Shown one piece after another: positions 18,389 through 27,056 of a DNA stretch of 64,000 nucleotides. The translations under genes were made by a program, and so were the position numbers. The stretch is taken from the NCBI GenBank assembly GCA_900316315.1, contig ONCK01000001.1, positions 124,001-188,000 on the forward strand. Direction: 5' to 3'. The stretch comes from an uncultured Prevotellaceae bacterium. Lineage in GTDB: Bacteria > Bacteroidota > Bacteroidia > Bacteroidales > Bacteroidaceae. Numbering within the stretch: position 1 is the stretch's first letter; each line of letters starts with the position of its first letter. The notes below the pieces were generated by a model. It was not told the DNA's origin and made no database searches. It worked only from the letters and a program-made list of their open reading frames with translations.

Positions 18389-19570
18389 ATGCGCAATCCC
18401 TACAACTGGATAAGATGCTTTTGGGATGTGTTTCGGCGAGAACTGAGACGCATGACTTCACGCCCCATCTACTTCTACTGTATCGTGGTGGCGCCGCTAT
18501 TTTGTCTCTATTTCTTCACCTCCCTTATGAGCAGCGGCCTGCCCAAAGAGATGCCCGCCGGCGTAGTCGACTTGGACAACAGTTCCAATTCGCGCAACAT
18601 CATCCGCACGCTCGACGCGATGGATCTAGTCGAGGTCAAGCAGGTCTATTCCTCCTTCTACGAGGCACGCGATGCCATGCAGCGGGGCCAGATATACGGT
18701 TTTCTCTACATCCCGAGCCATTTTTCCAGGGACTTGCAAGCCTTCCGTCAGCCCAAGCTCACCTACTACACCAGCTACACCATGCTCGTGCCGGGCTCCC
18801 TCCTGTACAGCAACTTGCGCAAACTGACGGAGCTCGTTTCCGGCGCTGCCGGACGTTCCCAGCTCTATGCCCGCGGTGCGACAGAGGCTCAGGCAATGGC
18901 CTTTCTCCAGCCTATCGTCATCGAGAGCCATGCCCTTGACAACCCGTCGCTCAACTACTCCATCTACCTTAGCAATCTCCTTATCCCAGGAGCCTTGATG
19001 CTGCTCATCAGCCTCATCACCGTCTATGCCATCGGCAGCGAGGTCAAGCGAAATACCGCCCGCGAGTGGCTGGAGCGCAGCAATCACTCTATACTCCTTG
19101 GCTTGACAGCCAAGATACTGCCTTATACGATTGCCTTCATGGGCATCGGCATCTTCTGCGACTGGTATCTGTACGGCCACCTCCTCTTTCCCAATCACGG
19201 AGGCACAGCCCTGACGCTCCTGCTCACGCTCGGCATGGTGCTGTCGGCGCAGGCGCTGGGCATCATCTTCTTTTCCATCGTGCCGACCCTGCGTATGGGC
19301 CTCAGCATGTCGTGTCTGTGGGGCGTCGTCTCCTTCAGCGTCTGCGGCATGTCGTTTCCCTATGCGGCCATGCCGACTCCCGTGCAGGCCCTCTCCCATC
19401 TGTTTCCCTTGCGCTACTACTATCTCGTCTATGTCAGCCAGACGCTCCACGGCAACGGGCTTGCCTACAGTTGGCTGGGCTACCTAGGGCTCGTGCTCTT
19501 CATACTCGTACCCTTTGTCCTGATGATAAGGCTCAAGAGAGAACTTATTCACTCCTTCTATATCCCCTAG
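18389..19570 (+). CDS. ABC-2 type transporter permease (first of two)
   Basis: A 393-residue inner-membrane permease of the ABC2_membrane_3 type: one N-terminal membrane helix (about 29-48), a ~150-residue extracytoplasmic domain beginning LPKEMPAGVVDLDNS, then five or six C-terminal helices. The gene is preceded by GAGAGAC in front of the ATG at 18389. It is followed 13 bases later by a related permease, so the two probably form a heterodimer. In similar systems (YhhJ/YbhS-like) such pairs work with an ATPase, an HlyD protein and TolC. No ATPase gene is present here, so it must come from elsewhere or be absent. Confidence 0.88.
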   Translation: MRNPYNWIRCFWDVFRRELRRMTSRPIYFYCIVVAPLFCLYFFTSLMSSGLPKEMPAGVVDLDNSSNSRNIIRTLDAMDLVEVKQVYSSFYEARDAMQRGQIYGFLYIPSHFSRDLQAFRQPKLTYYTSYTMLVPGSLLYSNLRKLTELVSGAAGRSQLYARGATEAQAMAFLQPIVIESHALDNPSLNYSIYLSNLLIPGALMLLISLITVYAIGSEVKRNTAREWLERSNHSILLGLTAKILPYTIAFMGIGIFCDWYLYGHLLFPNHGGTALTLLLTLGMVLSAQALGIIFFSIVPTLRMGLSMSCLWGVVSFSVCGMSFPYAAMPTPVQALSHLFPLRYYYLVYVSQTLHGNGLAYSWLGYLGLVLFILVPFVLMIRLKRELIHSFYIP

Positions 19571-19583
19571 TACGTCGCAAGTC

Positions 19584-20783
19584 ATGAATCATCTACTCCA
19601 TATCTTATGGCGAGGCCTCAAGGAGACGCTTCATATCTGCCAGCTCGAGCTGAGCGTCATCCTGCATGACCAGGGCGTATTTATCTTCGCCATTCTGGTA
19701 CCTCTCGGATACCCTCTCCTCTATAGCTATATCTACTCTACGGAGCTCATGAGGGAGGTCCCGATCGCCATAGTCGACCAAAGCCACTCCGCCCTCAGCC
19801 GCGAATTTGCCCGCAAGATGGATGCAAGCCAGTGGACGCGGGTCAAGGGCTACTGCAGCGACGTCGCCGACGCCCATCAGCAACTCAAGGAGCAACGCAT
19901 CTACGGATTTATCCTGCTGCCAAGCGACTTCTCCACCAATATCCAGACCGGACGCCAAGCCTACGTCGGAGCGTACGCCGACATGGCCGGCATGCTCTAC
20001 TACAAGGCCGTTCTGCTCGCCGCTACCGACGTCTCGCTCGACATGAACAAAGAAATCAAGATTGCCCGGGCCGGCAACTATACGGACAGAGAGGATGCCG
20101 TGACCGCTTACCCCGTACGCAGTCAAGAGGTAGCCCTATTCAATAGCACGCAGGGCTTTGCCTGCTTCCTCATCCCCGCAGTGCTGATGCTCATCATCCA
20201 GCAGACGCTCCTCCTGAGTATCGGCATGTCAGGCGGTACCGCCGCAGAGGACGGACGCTACCGCGACCTCATCATCACAAGTCGGCGCAACCGCGGCACG
20301 CTCCACATCATCACGGGCCGAGGACTCGCCTACTTCTTCGTCTACTCGATTACAGCAACCTACATCGCCTGCGTGGTACCCCATATCTTTGACCTCGTCG
20401 AGATAGGCCGCCCCTTTGATCTGTTCATCTTCCTCCTGCCGTACATCCTGTCGTGTATCTTTTTTGCGCTTACGCTCTCCGTGCTGATGCGCAACCGAGA
20501 GATGAGTATCCTCATCATCGTTGTGACGAGTGTGCCCCTGCTCTTTGCCAGCGGTATCTCTTGGCCCGAAAGCGCCATACCGCCATTTTGGAAAGGCGTC
20601 TCTTACCTCTTCCCCTCTACCTTTGGCATCAACGGCTACACCCGCATCATGACAATGGGAGCCCGTATAGAGCAGGTGCTGCCTGAGTGGTACGCGCTGT
20701 GGATTCAGACCATCGTCTATTTTACTACAGCCTATATCACCTGCCGCTACCTTATCCATCGGGAGGAAAAGGAAGTAAAATAG
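19584..20783 (+). CDS. ABC-2 type transporter permease (second of two)
   Basis: A 399-residue permease with the same plan as its upstream neighbour: a membrane helix near 25-45, an extracytoplasmic domain (REVPIAIVDQSHSALSREF onward), and C-terminal membrane helices from about 190 (ACFLIPAVLMLIIQQTLLL). The domain after the first helix shares the V-D-x-S/D-N/H-S pattern with the first permease. It is the last gene of the TolC-HlyD-permease-permease operon; the 289-bp repeat copy B starts 18 bases after its stop. Substrate is unknown and may be a small molecule or lipid. Confidence 0.88.
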   Translation: MNHLLHILWRGLKETLHICQLELSVILHDQGVFIFAILVPLGYPLLYSYIYSTELMREVPIAIVDQSHSALSREFARKMDASQWTRVKGYCSDVADAHQQLKEQRIYGFILLPSDFSTNIQTGRQAYVGAYADMAGMLYYKAVLLAATDVSLDMNKEIKIARAGNYTDREDAVTAYPVRSQEVALFNSTQGFACFLIPAVLMLIIQQTLLLSIGMSGGTAAEDGRYRDLIITSRRNRGTLHIITGRGLAYFFVYSITATYIACVVPHIFDLVEIGRPFDLFIFLLPYILSCIFFALTLSVLMRNREMSILIIVVTSVPLLFASGISWPESAIPPFWKGVSYLFPSTFGINGYTRIMTMGARIEQVLPEWYALWIQTIVYFTTAYITCRYLIHREEKEVK

Positions 20784-20800
20784 TCCAGAAGGCTTAGTCA

Positions 20801-21089
20801 TTTTTTTATAATAAAAAATTAAGCTGATTTCCCCAAATTGTCCTCGAAGGCAAAAAGGAGAATAATCGTCCCAACCTCCTTTATAACTCACTGAAAACCA
20901 ATAAATTACGAATAAGATTTGGCTTTCTCACAACTAGCTGGCTATCAGGCGACAACAACTCGCCTTCCTGTTTAATCTAAGTCCGACCTAGTTTAAACTA
21001 CATCCGACCTTGTAGCGCTTACAAGGCGGCTTGTCATCACTACATCGGCACCTATTTGAGGCAGTATCCCGAATTTATTATATAAAAAA
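20801..21089 (+). repeat. 289-bp MITE-like dispersed repeat, copy B
   Basis: Full copy in the same orientation as copy C and opposite to copy A. The left end TTTTTTTATAATAAAAAA is at 20801 and the right end TTTATTATATAAAAAA at 21089. The core has one intact TAGTTTAAACTA and one decayed TGTTTAATCTA. The hairpin CCTTGTA-gcgct-TACAAGG (21008-21026) keeps its pairing relative to copy A by a changed base pair. It lies directly after the last permease gene, and its T-rich left end may act as that operon's terminator. Confidence 0.8.
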
Positions 21090-21549
21090 CTATTGGCTAG
21101 TCTAAAGAATGACAGTCTGCGATACGCTTTAAGTACTCTTCGAAAACAGAGACTGCGTACAGGCATTGTTCTCCTTCGCTTAGGAGATTTCTCAAGCAAT
21201 GGGGCCATATAGAAGCCGCGCGACAAGCAATGATGGGGTGGCCCAACAAAGCTAGTAAGGTCGGACCGAAATCGCTTTTCCTCATGGTTGCTGTATTCCG
21301 TAGGCTTACCCATGAAATCTCCTACATTACCTTTATCATCATGGACTCCCCTTTGCCGAGACAGGGGGCGCCTGTATGATTATGAAGCACTTCCAAACAG
21401 GTCTGAGTGGCGCCCCAGAGGACAAAGGAGCCAACTTACCCCATTTGTATTCCAATTTGCCCTTCCCCACCGTTATGCCACCGAACCGATACCACTCCGC
21501 GGCGGACAAATATGACTTCGCGACAGACCACAATCATACCATAAAACGA
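21090..21549. other. Gene-free interval after repeat copy B
   Basis: About 460 bases between repeat copy B and the gpmI terminator. Frames here are short and unconvincing. I recognise no gene, RNA or further repeat. Confidence 0.55.
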
Positions 21550-21584
21550 CAGTTCCCCGCTCTCACATGGAGGGCGGGGAACTG
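21550..21584 (-). terminator. Terminator of gpmI
   Basis: CAGTTCCCCGC (21550-21560) pairs with GCGGGGAACTG (21574-21584), with an inner TCTC/GGAG extension. On the minus strand it is followed by GTCGTTTTAT. It lies 44 bases after the gpmI stop. Confidence 0.75.
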
Positions 21585-21627
21585 GTATGATGGCCGTCAC
21601 ACCTGGGCATAGCCAGGCGCAGCTTGA

Positions 21628-23160
21628 TTAGTCGGTGATGAGGTCTTTGCCGGTCATCTCCTTAGGCTGTGGCAATCCCATGATATGCAGGATGCTCGGG
21701 GCCACGTCTGCGAGGATGCCGTCTGTGACCTTGGCGTGCTTATTGGCTGTCACATAGATGAAGGGCACGGGGTTGAGCGAATGGGCCGTGTTGGGCGTGC
21801 CGTCATCGTTGAGGGCGTGGTCTGCATTGCCGTGATCGGCGATGATCAGCGTCTCATAGTCCATGGCCGAAGCCGCCTCGATGACCTCGCCTACGCACTT
21901 GTCGACAGCTTTTACGGCCTCCTCGATAGCAGCATAGACGCCGGTGTGACCGACCATGTCTCCGTTGGCAAAATTGACGACGATGAAGTCGTATACATTC
22001 TGCTTAATGGCGGCGACGAGCTTGTCCTTGACTTCGTAAGCGCTCATCTCGGGCTTCAGGTCGTAAGTTGCCACTTTGGGAGAAGGCACGAGGATACGGT
22101 CCTCGCCTTCAAAGGGAGCCTCACGTCCGCCGTTGAAGAAGAAGGTCACGTGAGCGTACTTCTCCGTCTCGGCTGTGTGCAGCTGGCGAAGGCCCTTGCT
22201 GCTGATATACTCGCCCAGCGTCTTTGTCACATTCTCTTTAGGGAAGATCACATGCAGCCCCTTAAATGTCGGATCGTACGGCGTCATGCAGAAGTACTGG
22301 AGTCCGGGGATCGTGTGCATACCCTGATCGGGCATGTCCTGCTGCGTGAGCACCGTGGTGATTTCCTTTGCGCGGTCGTTGCGGAAGTTGATGAAGATGA
22401 CAGCGTCTCCCTCCTTGATGCGGCCGTCTACGTTGGCATTGACCAGAGGCTCCATAAACTCGTCGGTGTCCTTGTGGTCGGGCGTGTCGCTGTCGTAACA
22501 GTCCTGCATGGCCTGTACAAGATCATCTACCTCCTTGCCTTTGCCCGATACGAGCTGGTCGTAAGCGATCTTGATACGATTCCAACGCTTGTCGCGGTCC
22601 ATTGCGTAGAAGCGGCCGATGACCGATGCTACAGCGGCGCCGTTGGCCTCGCAGGTCTTGATGACGTCTGCTACAAAGCCCTTGCCGCTCTTGGGATCGG
22701 TGTCACGTCCGTCCATGAAACAGTGTACGTAAGTCTCCTTGAGACCGTAGATCTTGGATATCTCAATCAGTTTCTTCAGATGGTCGAGGCTGGAGTGCAC
22801 GCCGCCGGTTGAGGTCAAGCCCATCAGATGCAGAGCGTGTCCCGTCTCCTTGGCATAACCGTAAGCACGCTTAATCTCAGGATTTTCCAGGATGCTGTTG
22901 TCCTGGCATGCGCGGTTGATCTTGACCAAATCCTGGTAGACAATGCGTCCGCCGCCGATATTAAGATGGCCGACCTCGGAGTTTCCCATTTGGCCGTCGG
23001 GCAGACCGACGTTTTCGCCACATGCGAGCAGCTGGGCGTGAGGATTTTCAGCCGTGATACGGTCGAGATTGGGCGTAGGTGTGTTGTAGATCACATCAGC
23101 CTTGTCATGATGGCCGATACCCCAGCCATCGAGAATCATAAGAAGCGCTTTCTTTGCCAT
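21628..23160 (-). CDS. gpmI: 2,3-bisphosphoglycerate-independent phosphoglycerate mutase
   Basis: Interconverts 3- and 2-phosphoglycerate in glycolysis with two Mn ions and a phosphoserine intermediate. The 510 residues match the family. Asp11 lies in LMILDGWG, the phosphorylated Ser61 in [22 protein letters not shown] and [12 protein letters not shown] follow, and the C-terminal metal ligands lie in [12 protein letters not shown] and [11 protein letters not shown]. It is a monocistronic gene with a -7 element at 23192-23199 and a strong hairpin after the stop. Confidence 0.97.
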   Translation of the reverse strand: MAKKALLMILDGWGIGHHDKADVIYNTPTPNLDRITAENPHAQLLACGENVGLPDGQMGNSEVGHLNIGGGRIVYQDLVKINRACQDNSILENPEIKRAYGYAKETGHALHLMGLTSTGGVHSSLDHLKKLIEISKIYGLKETYVHCFMDGRDTDPKSGKGFVADVIKTCEANGAAVASVIGRFYAMDRDKRWNRIKIAYDQLVSGKGKEVDDLVQAMQDCYDSDTPDHKDTDEFMEPLVNANVDGRIKEGDAVIFINFRNDRAKEITTVLTQQDMPDQGMHTIPGLQYFCMTPYDPTFKGLHVIFPKENVTKTLGEYISSKGLRQLHTAETEKYAHVTFFFNGGREAPFEGEDRILVPSPKVATYDLKPEMSAYEVKDKLVAAIKQNVYDFIVVNFANGDMVGHTGVYAAIEEAVKAVDKCVGEVIEAASAMDYETLIIADHGNADHALNDDGTPNTAHSLNPVPFIYVTANKHAKVTDGILADVAPSILHIMGLPQPKEMTGKDLITD

Positions 23161-23191
23161 AGTGTATGATATGCTTATATTTTTTCCGGCA

Positions 23192-23199
23192 CAAAATTA
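23192..23199 (-). promoter_or_regulatory. -7 promoter element of gpmI
   Basis: Reads TAATTTTG on the minus strand, 31 bases before the gpmI start codon. No -33 TTTG at the expected spacing. Confidence 0.5.
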
Positions 23200-23601
23200 C
23201 AAAAAAGCCGGCTACCATACTTTTCCTCTTCTCCTTATCTTGCTGCAAATCGGCAAAATATCCTCTCCGGAGTCTGATTTTGCTATCTCTTGCAGCGCCT
23301 TTGCTACTCTCAAATGGCAAGCGCGGAGATAGGCCCCGCATCTTGTCCCAACGGATAATGGAGCCGACAGCAAAAGACCTCACTTTCGCAAAATTTCATC
23401 GGGGCTTGACGGTGTCAGGTCAGACAGCGCATCGACCGGCGGGCGGTCTGTCTCTTTTCAGCAGTTCTCTGTCTCTACAAATCCTGCTCTCCTCTGTGCA
23501 GACGTAGCCATTTAGCTTCACTATCGCCTTCCAGCGATACGCCGCCGGACAGCAGTATCCATAGGTTCCCCCGTACTGTGCACGTAGCGGGATATACGCA
23601 T
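23200..23601. other. Gene-free interval upstream of gpmI
   Basis: About 400 bases between the gpmI promoter and the terminator of the small membrane-protein gene. No coding or structural feature was recognised. Confidence 0.55.
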
Positions 23602-23637
23602 AAAAAAAGGCCGGACCGCAAAAGATGCGGCCCGGCC
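23602..23637 (-). terminator. Terminator of the small membrane-protein gene
   Basis: GGCCGGACCGCA (23609-23620) pairs with TGCGGCCCGGCC (23626-23637) with one A-C mismatch. On the minus strand it is followed by seven T residues (complement of 23602-23608). It lies 61 bases after the stop at 23699. Confidence 0.85.
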
Positions 23638-23698
23638 CTATAATGATTAAGATGGGTGGTGTGACATATCGTGTCCCGTCCAGTCGTCAAGCAAGCGC

Positions 23699-24013
23699 TT
23701 ACTCTCCTCTCCTACCCAGATTGCGGCACTGCCAAAGGGCAAGCGCGGTCCAGCAAAGCAGGACCGAAAGCACCGGCAGGCTTACCGGTCCGAGCAAGAG
23801 CAGACAGGACGAAGCGAGTTGCACATGCAATATCCTGAGCGTCTCAGCCGGAGTAATCTCCTGCTCCATCACACGTGAGTAGAGGCCACTCACACTGTCG
23901 AGGAGACGGTTGTGCATAATCTTGTGGAGAGCTACTTGACACAGTTGCTTGACTCGGCAGCTCAGTGAGGGAGTTGCCACCATGTTGCGCTGAAGTACTA
24001 TTTCCTTTTTCAT
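23699..24013 (-). CDS. Small membrane protein of unknown function
   Basis: A 104-residue protein that I do not recognise. The first ~65 residues are polar and helical (MKKEIVLQRNMVATPSLSCR onward). The last ~40 contain a long hydrophobic stretch with Pro breaks (LASSCLLLLGPVSLPVLSVL), likely one hairpin of two membrane helices, followed by a basic end. A strong terminator follows it, which argues that it is a real transcribed gene. Two starts are possible. The ATG at 24013 has a TTCCTTTG sequence (near the -7 consensus) about 50 bases upstream. A GTG at 24079 overlaps the stop of the WYL regulator as GTGA and would give 126 residues by translational coupling. Either way it is likely linked to the regulator. 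Confidence 0.5.
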   Translation of the reverse strand: MKKEIVLQRNMVATPSLSCRVKQLCQVALHKIMHNRLLDSVSGLYSRVMEQEITPAETLRILHVQLASSCLLLLGPVSLPVLSVLLCWTALALWQCRNLGRRGE

Positions 24014-24075
24014 CTCTAGTAGATTTTTTCTCTGTTTGTCGATGCAAAGGAACGGTACTTGAGTGACAGAATACG

Positions 24076-24984
24076 TCACTCTGATAATTGTTTTGTTAAA
24101 TCTTCTGCTTTTTCTTTCAGATATTGCAGAAATTTGTCATCGCCCAGCGGCTTGACATCGCCGGGCAGTCCGAGGCAGAAGCGCCCCACGCCCTTGTAGC
24201 TGCATACCTGTGTCGACAGGATCCATTGCTCGGGCGACTCGCGCTCGAGATCGGGCAGAGAGGCGGGAAACTCCTCAGCCAGGAGCTGGGCTGCGCGCAG
24301 ATTGAGCCGCAGCTGCACAAGATATCTCCTGTCTCCGCTGAAGTGGAAGGCATCGGTATAGACTGTAGAGTGGGCTGCTTCGTGCGCCCAGCGGAGGGGA
24401 ACGATCTCCACTGCGTCCATGCGGGAGAGCCTGAAGGTCTTGTTGGTGTCCGTCGGAATCTCGTAGCATCTTACGCTCTCATTGCCGTCAACAAAGCAGT
24501 ACGGCTCTACCGTACGGTCGGTGATGGTATCACTACGTAAGGAGCGGTAGTTACGGATAACCACTATCTCGTGCTGGCGTATGGCCTCATAAAGGTTGCG
24601 AAAGACCTGGGCATACCGTTCGTCGACCTTGACAGCATCGAGCAGGCGACGATCCGTCAGACGCGCGAGTTTGTCACGCAGATGTTCGAGTTCGCTGCTG
24701 CGCTGTTCCTTAGCATCAAGCACATCGAGGAGGGCCTCCGCCTCCTCGCGGGAGAAGTGGACACGCTCCGAGACCTTGAGCAGAAAAGGTGAGGCTGCGC
24801 TCAAGCGATATCCGTCGCGGTTGCGCTCTACCAAGAATCCGTTGGTCCTGAACAGGTCCAGGTAACGAAAGAGCGTGCGCCGCGTAATACCAAGCTTGTC
24901 GCAGATAGCCTCGGCACTGACATAGCTGCTGCCTGCCAGCGTCTCAATCAGCCGTAGCTGACGCGCAAAGATACTCAGTTGCAT
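24076..24984 (-). CDS. HTH-WYL domain transcriptional regulator
   Basis: A 302-residue regulator. The N-terminal winged helix-turn-helix (residues ~1-60, SAEAICDKLGITRRTLFRYLD) is of the DeoR/HTH_11 type. The central and C-terminal part is a WYL domain (about 140-230, RNYRSLRSDTITDRTVEPYC), which in related proteins binds nucleic acids or small ligands, and ends in a WCX-like extension. WYL regulators often control stress, DNA damage or defence genes, but no defence genes are present here. The stop codon overlaps a GTG that could start the downstream small membrane protein (GTGA). No promoter with the full -33/-7 pattern is seen upstream. Confidence 0.87.
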   Translation of the reverse strand: MQLSIFARQLRLIETLAGSSYVSAEAICDKLGITRRTLFRYLDLFRTNGFLVERNRDGYRLSAASPFLLKVSERVHFSREEAEALLDVLDAKEQRSSELEHLRDKLARLTDRRLLDAVKVDERYAQVFRNLYEAIRQHEIVVIRNYRSLRSDTITDRTVEPYCFVDGNESVRCYEIPTDTNKTFRLSRMDAVEIVPLRWAHEAAHSTVYTDAFHFSGDRRYLVQLRLNLRAAQLLAEEFPASLPDLERESPEQWILSTQVCSYKGVGRFCLGLPGDVKPLGDDKFLQYLKEKAEDLTKQLSE

Positions 24985-25169
24985 AGTCTATATCGTATAT
25001 ACCGGATAGTCGATTGGCGAAGCCGCATAGGATAGCCATGAGGTCGGATAGAGCCTTGGCAAAGCCGTATAAAGGAGTTATCAATCCGGATGGCGAGTCG
25101 AAAAAGCCAGAAGAAGCGGTTTCCATTTCTTTCCCTGACAGTTGAACGTCCGCTCCTGCGCCGACAGTG

Positions 25170-25188
25170 TTGCGCCGTCTGGGCGCAA
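25170..25188 (-). terminator. Hairpin directly after rnhB (weak terminator candidate)
   Basis: TTGCGCC (25170-25176) pairs perfectly with GGCGCAA (25182-25188) around a 5-base loop, adjacent to the rnhB stop codon. It has no T-run, so a role in termination is uncertain. Confidence 0.35.
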
Positions 25189-25797
25189 TCACTCACCGAA
25201 GGGCAACTCGGGCTCCTCTATTCCAAGCAGATTGAAGGTCATGCGGTGGTAGGGCGTAGTGCCGAGTCGCCGTATGGCTTCGCGATGCTCGCGGGTGGGA
25301 TATCCCATATTGCGGTCCCATCCGTAACCGGGGTATTCCTCATTAAGGCGCTTCATATAGTCATCGCGGTAGGTCTTGGCCAGGATGCTCGCAGCCGCAA
25401 TCGGGAGATACTTGCCGTCACCCTTGACGATGGTCTGATAAGGCAGGTCCCGGTAGCGCCGGAAACGATTGCCGTCGACGATGACAGCCTGCGGGCGCAC
25501 ACGAAGTCCGTCGAGCGCGCGGTGCATCGCCAGGATTGAAGCATTGAGAATGTTGACGTGGTCGATTTCCTCGGGTGTAACGACACCTACAGCCCATGCC
25601 AGCGCGTCACGCTCTATCTGCTCACGCACTACATACCGCTTGTGAGCGGTCAGCTGCTTGCTGTCATTAATCAAGTCGTTGTGGTAATCCTTGGGAAACA
25701 CTACCGCTGCCGCATAGACGCTTCCCGCGAGGCATCCACGCCCGGCCTCATCACATCCAGCCTCGATCAGACCCTCATAGTAACAGGACTTCAACAT
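25189..25797 (-). CDS. rnhB: Ribonuclease HII
   Basis: Cleaves the RNA strand of RNA-DNA hybrids and removes misincorporated ribonucleotides. With the ATG at 25797 it has 202 residues, starting MLKSCYYEGLIEAGCDEAGRG. Catalytic acidic residues are Asp16 and Glu17 (DEAGRG), Asp108 (VIVDGN) and Asp145 (KTYRDDY). The DSK motif and AAASILAKTYRD block are diagnostic. An earlier TTG at 25827 overlapping the sufS stop would add 10 residues not seen in relatives. It follows sufS by 26 bases on the same strand and probably reads through from the suf operon. Confidence 0.94.
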   Translation of the reverse strand: MLKSCYYEGLIEAGCDEAGRGCLAGSVYAAAVVFPKDYHNDLINDSKQLTAHKRYVVREQIERDALAWAVGVVTPEEIDHVNILNASILAMHRALDGLRVRPQAVIVDGNRFRRYRDLPYQTIVKGDGKYLPIAAASILAKTYRDDYMKRLNEEYPGYGWDRNMGYPTREHREAIRRLGTTPYHRMTFNLLGIEEPELPFGE

Positions 25798-25823
25798 GGC
25801 AGCTGGCTTACCGTCGTGAGCGG

Positions 25824-27035
25824 TCAAAACATTTGTCTGACGCGGTCAATACCTTGCGCCAACGCGTCGATTTCTGCGCGTGTATTGTACAGGGCCAGCG
25901 ATGCTCTCACGGTTCCCTCTACGCCCAAGCGCTCCATCAGGGGCTGCGCGCAGTGATGTCCAGTGCGCACAGCGATACCCAGCCGGTCGAGCAACGTGCC
26001 CATATCCAAGTGATGGATATTCGCGACGAGAAAGGACACGACGGCGTCCTTGTGGGGCGCAGTGCCGAAGATGCGGATGCCGTCTATCGCCCCCAGAGTC
26101 TCCATGGCGTAGCGCGTCAAGTCTGCTTCATAGGACTGTACCGCATCCATGCCGATATGGCTCACATAGTCGAGCGCCACGGCCAAGGCGTGGCTTCCTA
26201 TATAGTTGGGTGTGCCGGCCTCAAACTTGAACGGCAGTTCCTCAAACGTCGTCTTGTCAAATGTAACTGAGGCAATCATCTCTCCGCCTGCCTGATAGGG
26301 TGGCATACGGTCGAGCAAATCCTCACGTCCCCAGAGCACGCCGATACCGGTCGGCCCATAGACCTTATGGCCACTGAAGGCGAAGAAGTCGCATCCCAGT
26401 TCCTTCACATTGACCGGCATATGAGGCACGCTCTGCGCTCCGTCGACGAGACAAAGTGCACCATGCGCGTGAGCCATCGCGGCAATCTCCTTGACAGGAT
26501 TGATTGTGCCAAGCACATTGCTGACCTGAGTGACGCAAACAAGGCGTGTACGCGGGGTGAAGAGACGCTCCAGTGCATCCAGTCGCAGTTCTCCCTCATC
26601 GGTTATGGGGATGACTTTGATGACAATGCCGCATCGGTCACGCAGCAACTGCCAAGGCACAATATCAGAGTGATGCTCCATCTCCGAGACGAGGATCTCA
26701 TCCCCTTCCTTGAGGAGTTGGCCATAGGAGGAAGCCACCAAATTGATGCTCTCCGTCGTGCCACGGGTAAAGATAATCTCGCTCGTCTTAGCGGCCCCGA
26801 TGAAGCGGCGCACCGTATCACGTGCATTCTCGAGCAAGTCGGTTGCCTTTTCTGACAGGTAGTGTACTCCGCGATGCACATTGGCATTGCTCGTAAAATA
26901 CTCCTGCTCTATCGCGTCCACCACGCAGCGGGGCTTCTGCGTGGTTGCTGCATTGTCGAGGTAGACCAGTTTGTGACCGTATACCTCAGTGTCGAGAATG
27001 GGGAAGTCGTGCCTTATCTTGTCTATGTCGTACAT
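25824..27035 (-). CDS. sufS: Cysteine desulfurase SufS
   Basis: PLP-dependent enzyme that takes sulfur from cysteine for Fe-S cluster assembly on the SufBCD scaffold. 403 residues. The PLP lysine is Lys224 in FSGHKVYGPTG. Asp198 in LVDGAQ and His122 in EMEHHSD contact the cofactor. The active-site cysteine is Cys362 in RTGHHCAQP, the class II (SufS-type) signature. No SufE or SufU partner is in the window. Lies 21 bases after sufD. Confidence 0.96.
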   Translation of the reverse strand: MYDIDKIRHDFPILDTEVYGHKLVYLDNAATTQKPRCVVDAIEQEYFTSNANVHRGVHYLSEKATDLLENARDTVRRFIGAAKTSEIIFTRGTTESINLVASSYGQLLKEGDEILVSEMEHHSDIVPWQLLRDRCGIVIKVIPITDEGELRLDALERLFTPRTRLVCVTQVSNVLGTINPVKEIAAMAHAHGALCLVDGAQSVPHMPVNVKELGCDFFAFSGHKVYGPTGIGVLWGREDLLDRMPPYQAGGEMIASVTFDKTTFEELPFKFEAGTPNYIGSHALAVALDYVSHIGMDAVQSYEADLTRYAMETLGAIDGIRIFGTAPHKDAVVSFLVANIHHLDMGTLLDRLGIAVRTGHHCAQPLMERLGVEGTVRASLALYNTRAEIDALAQGIDRVRQMF

Positions 27036-27056
27036 AGTATTTTCCTTAGTCTGATA

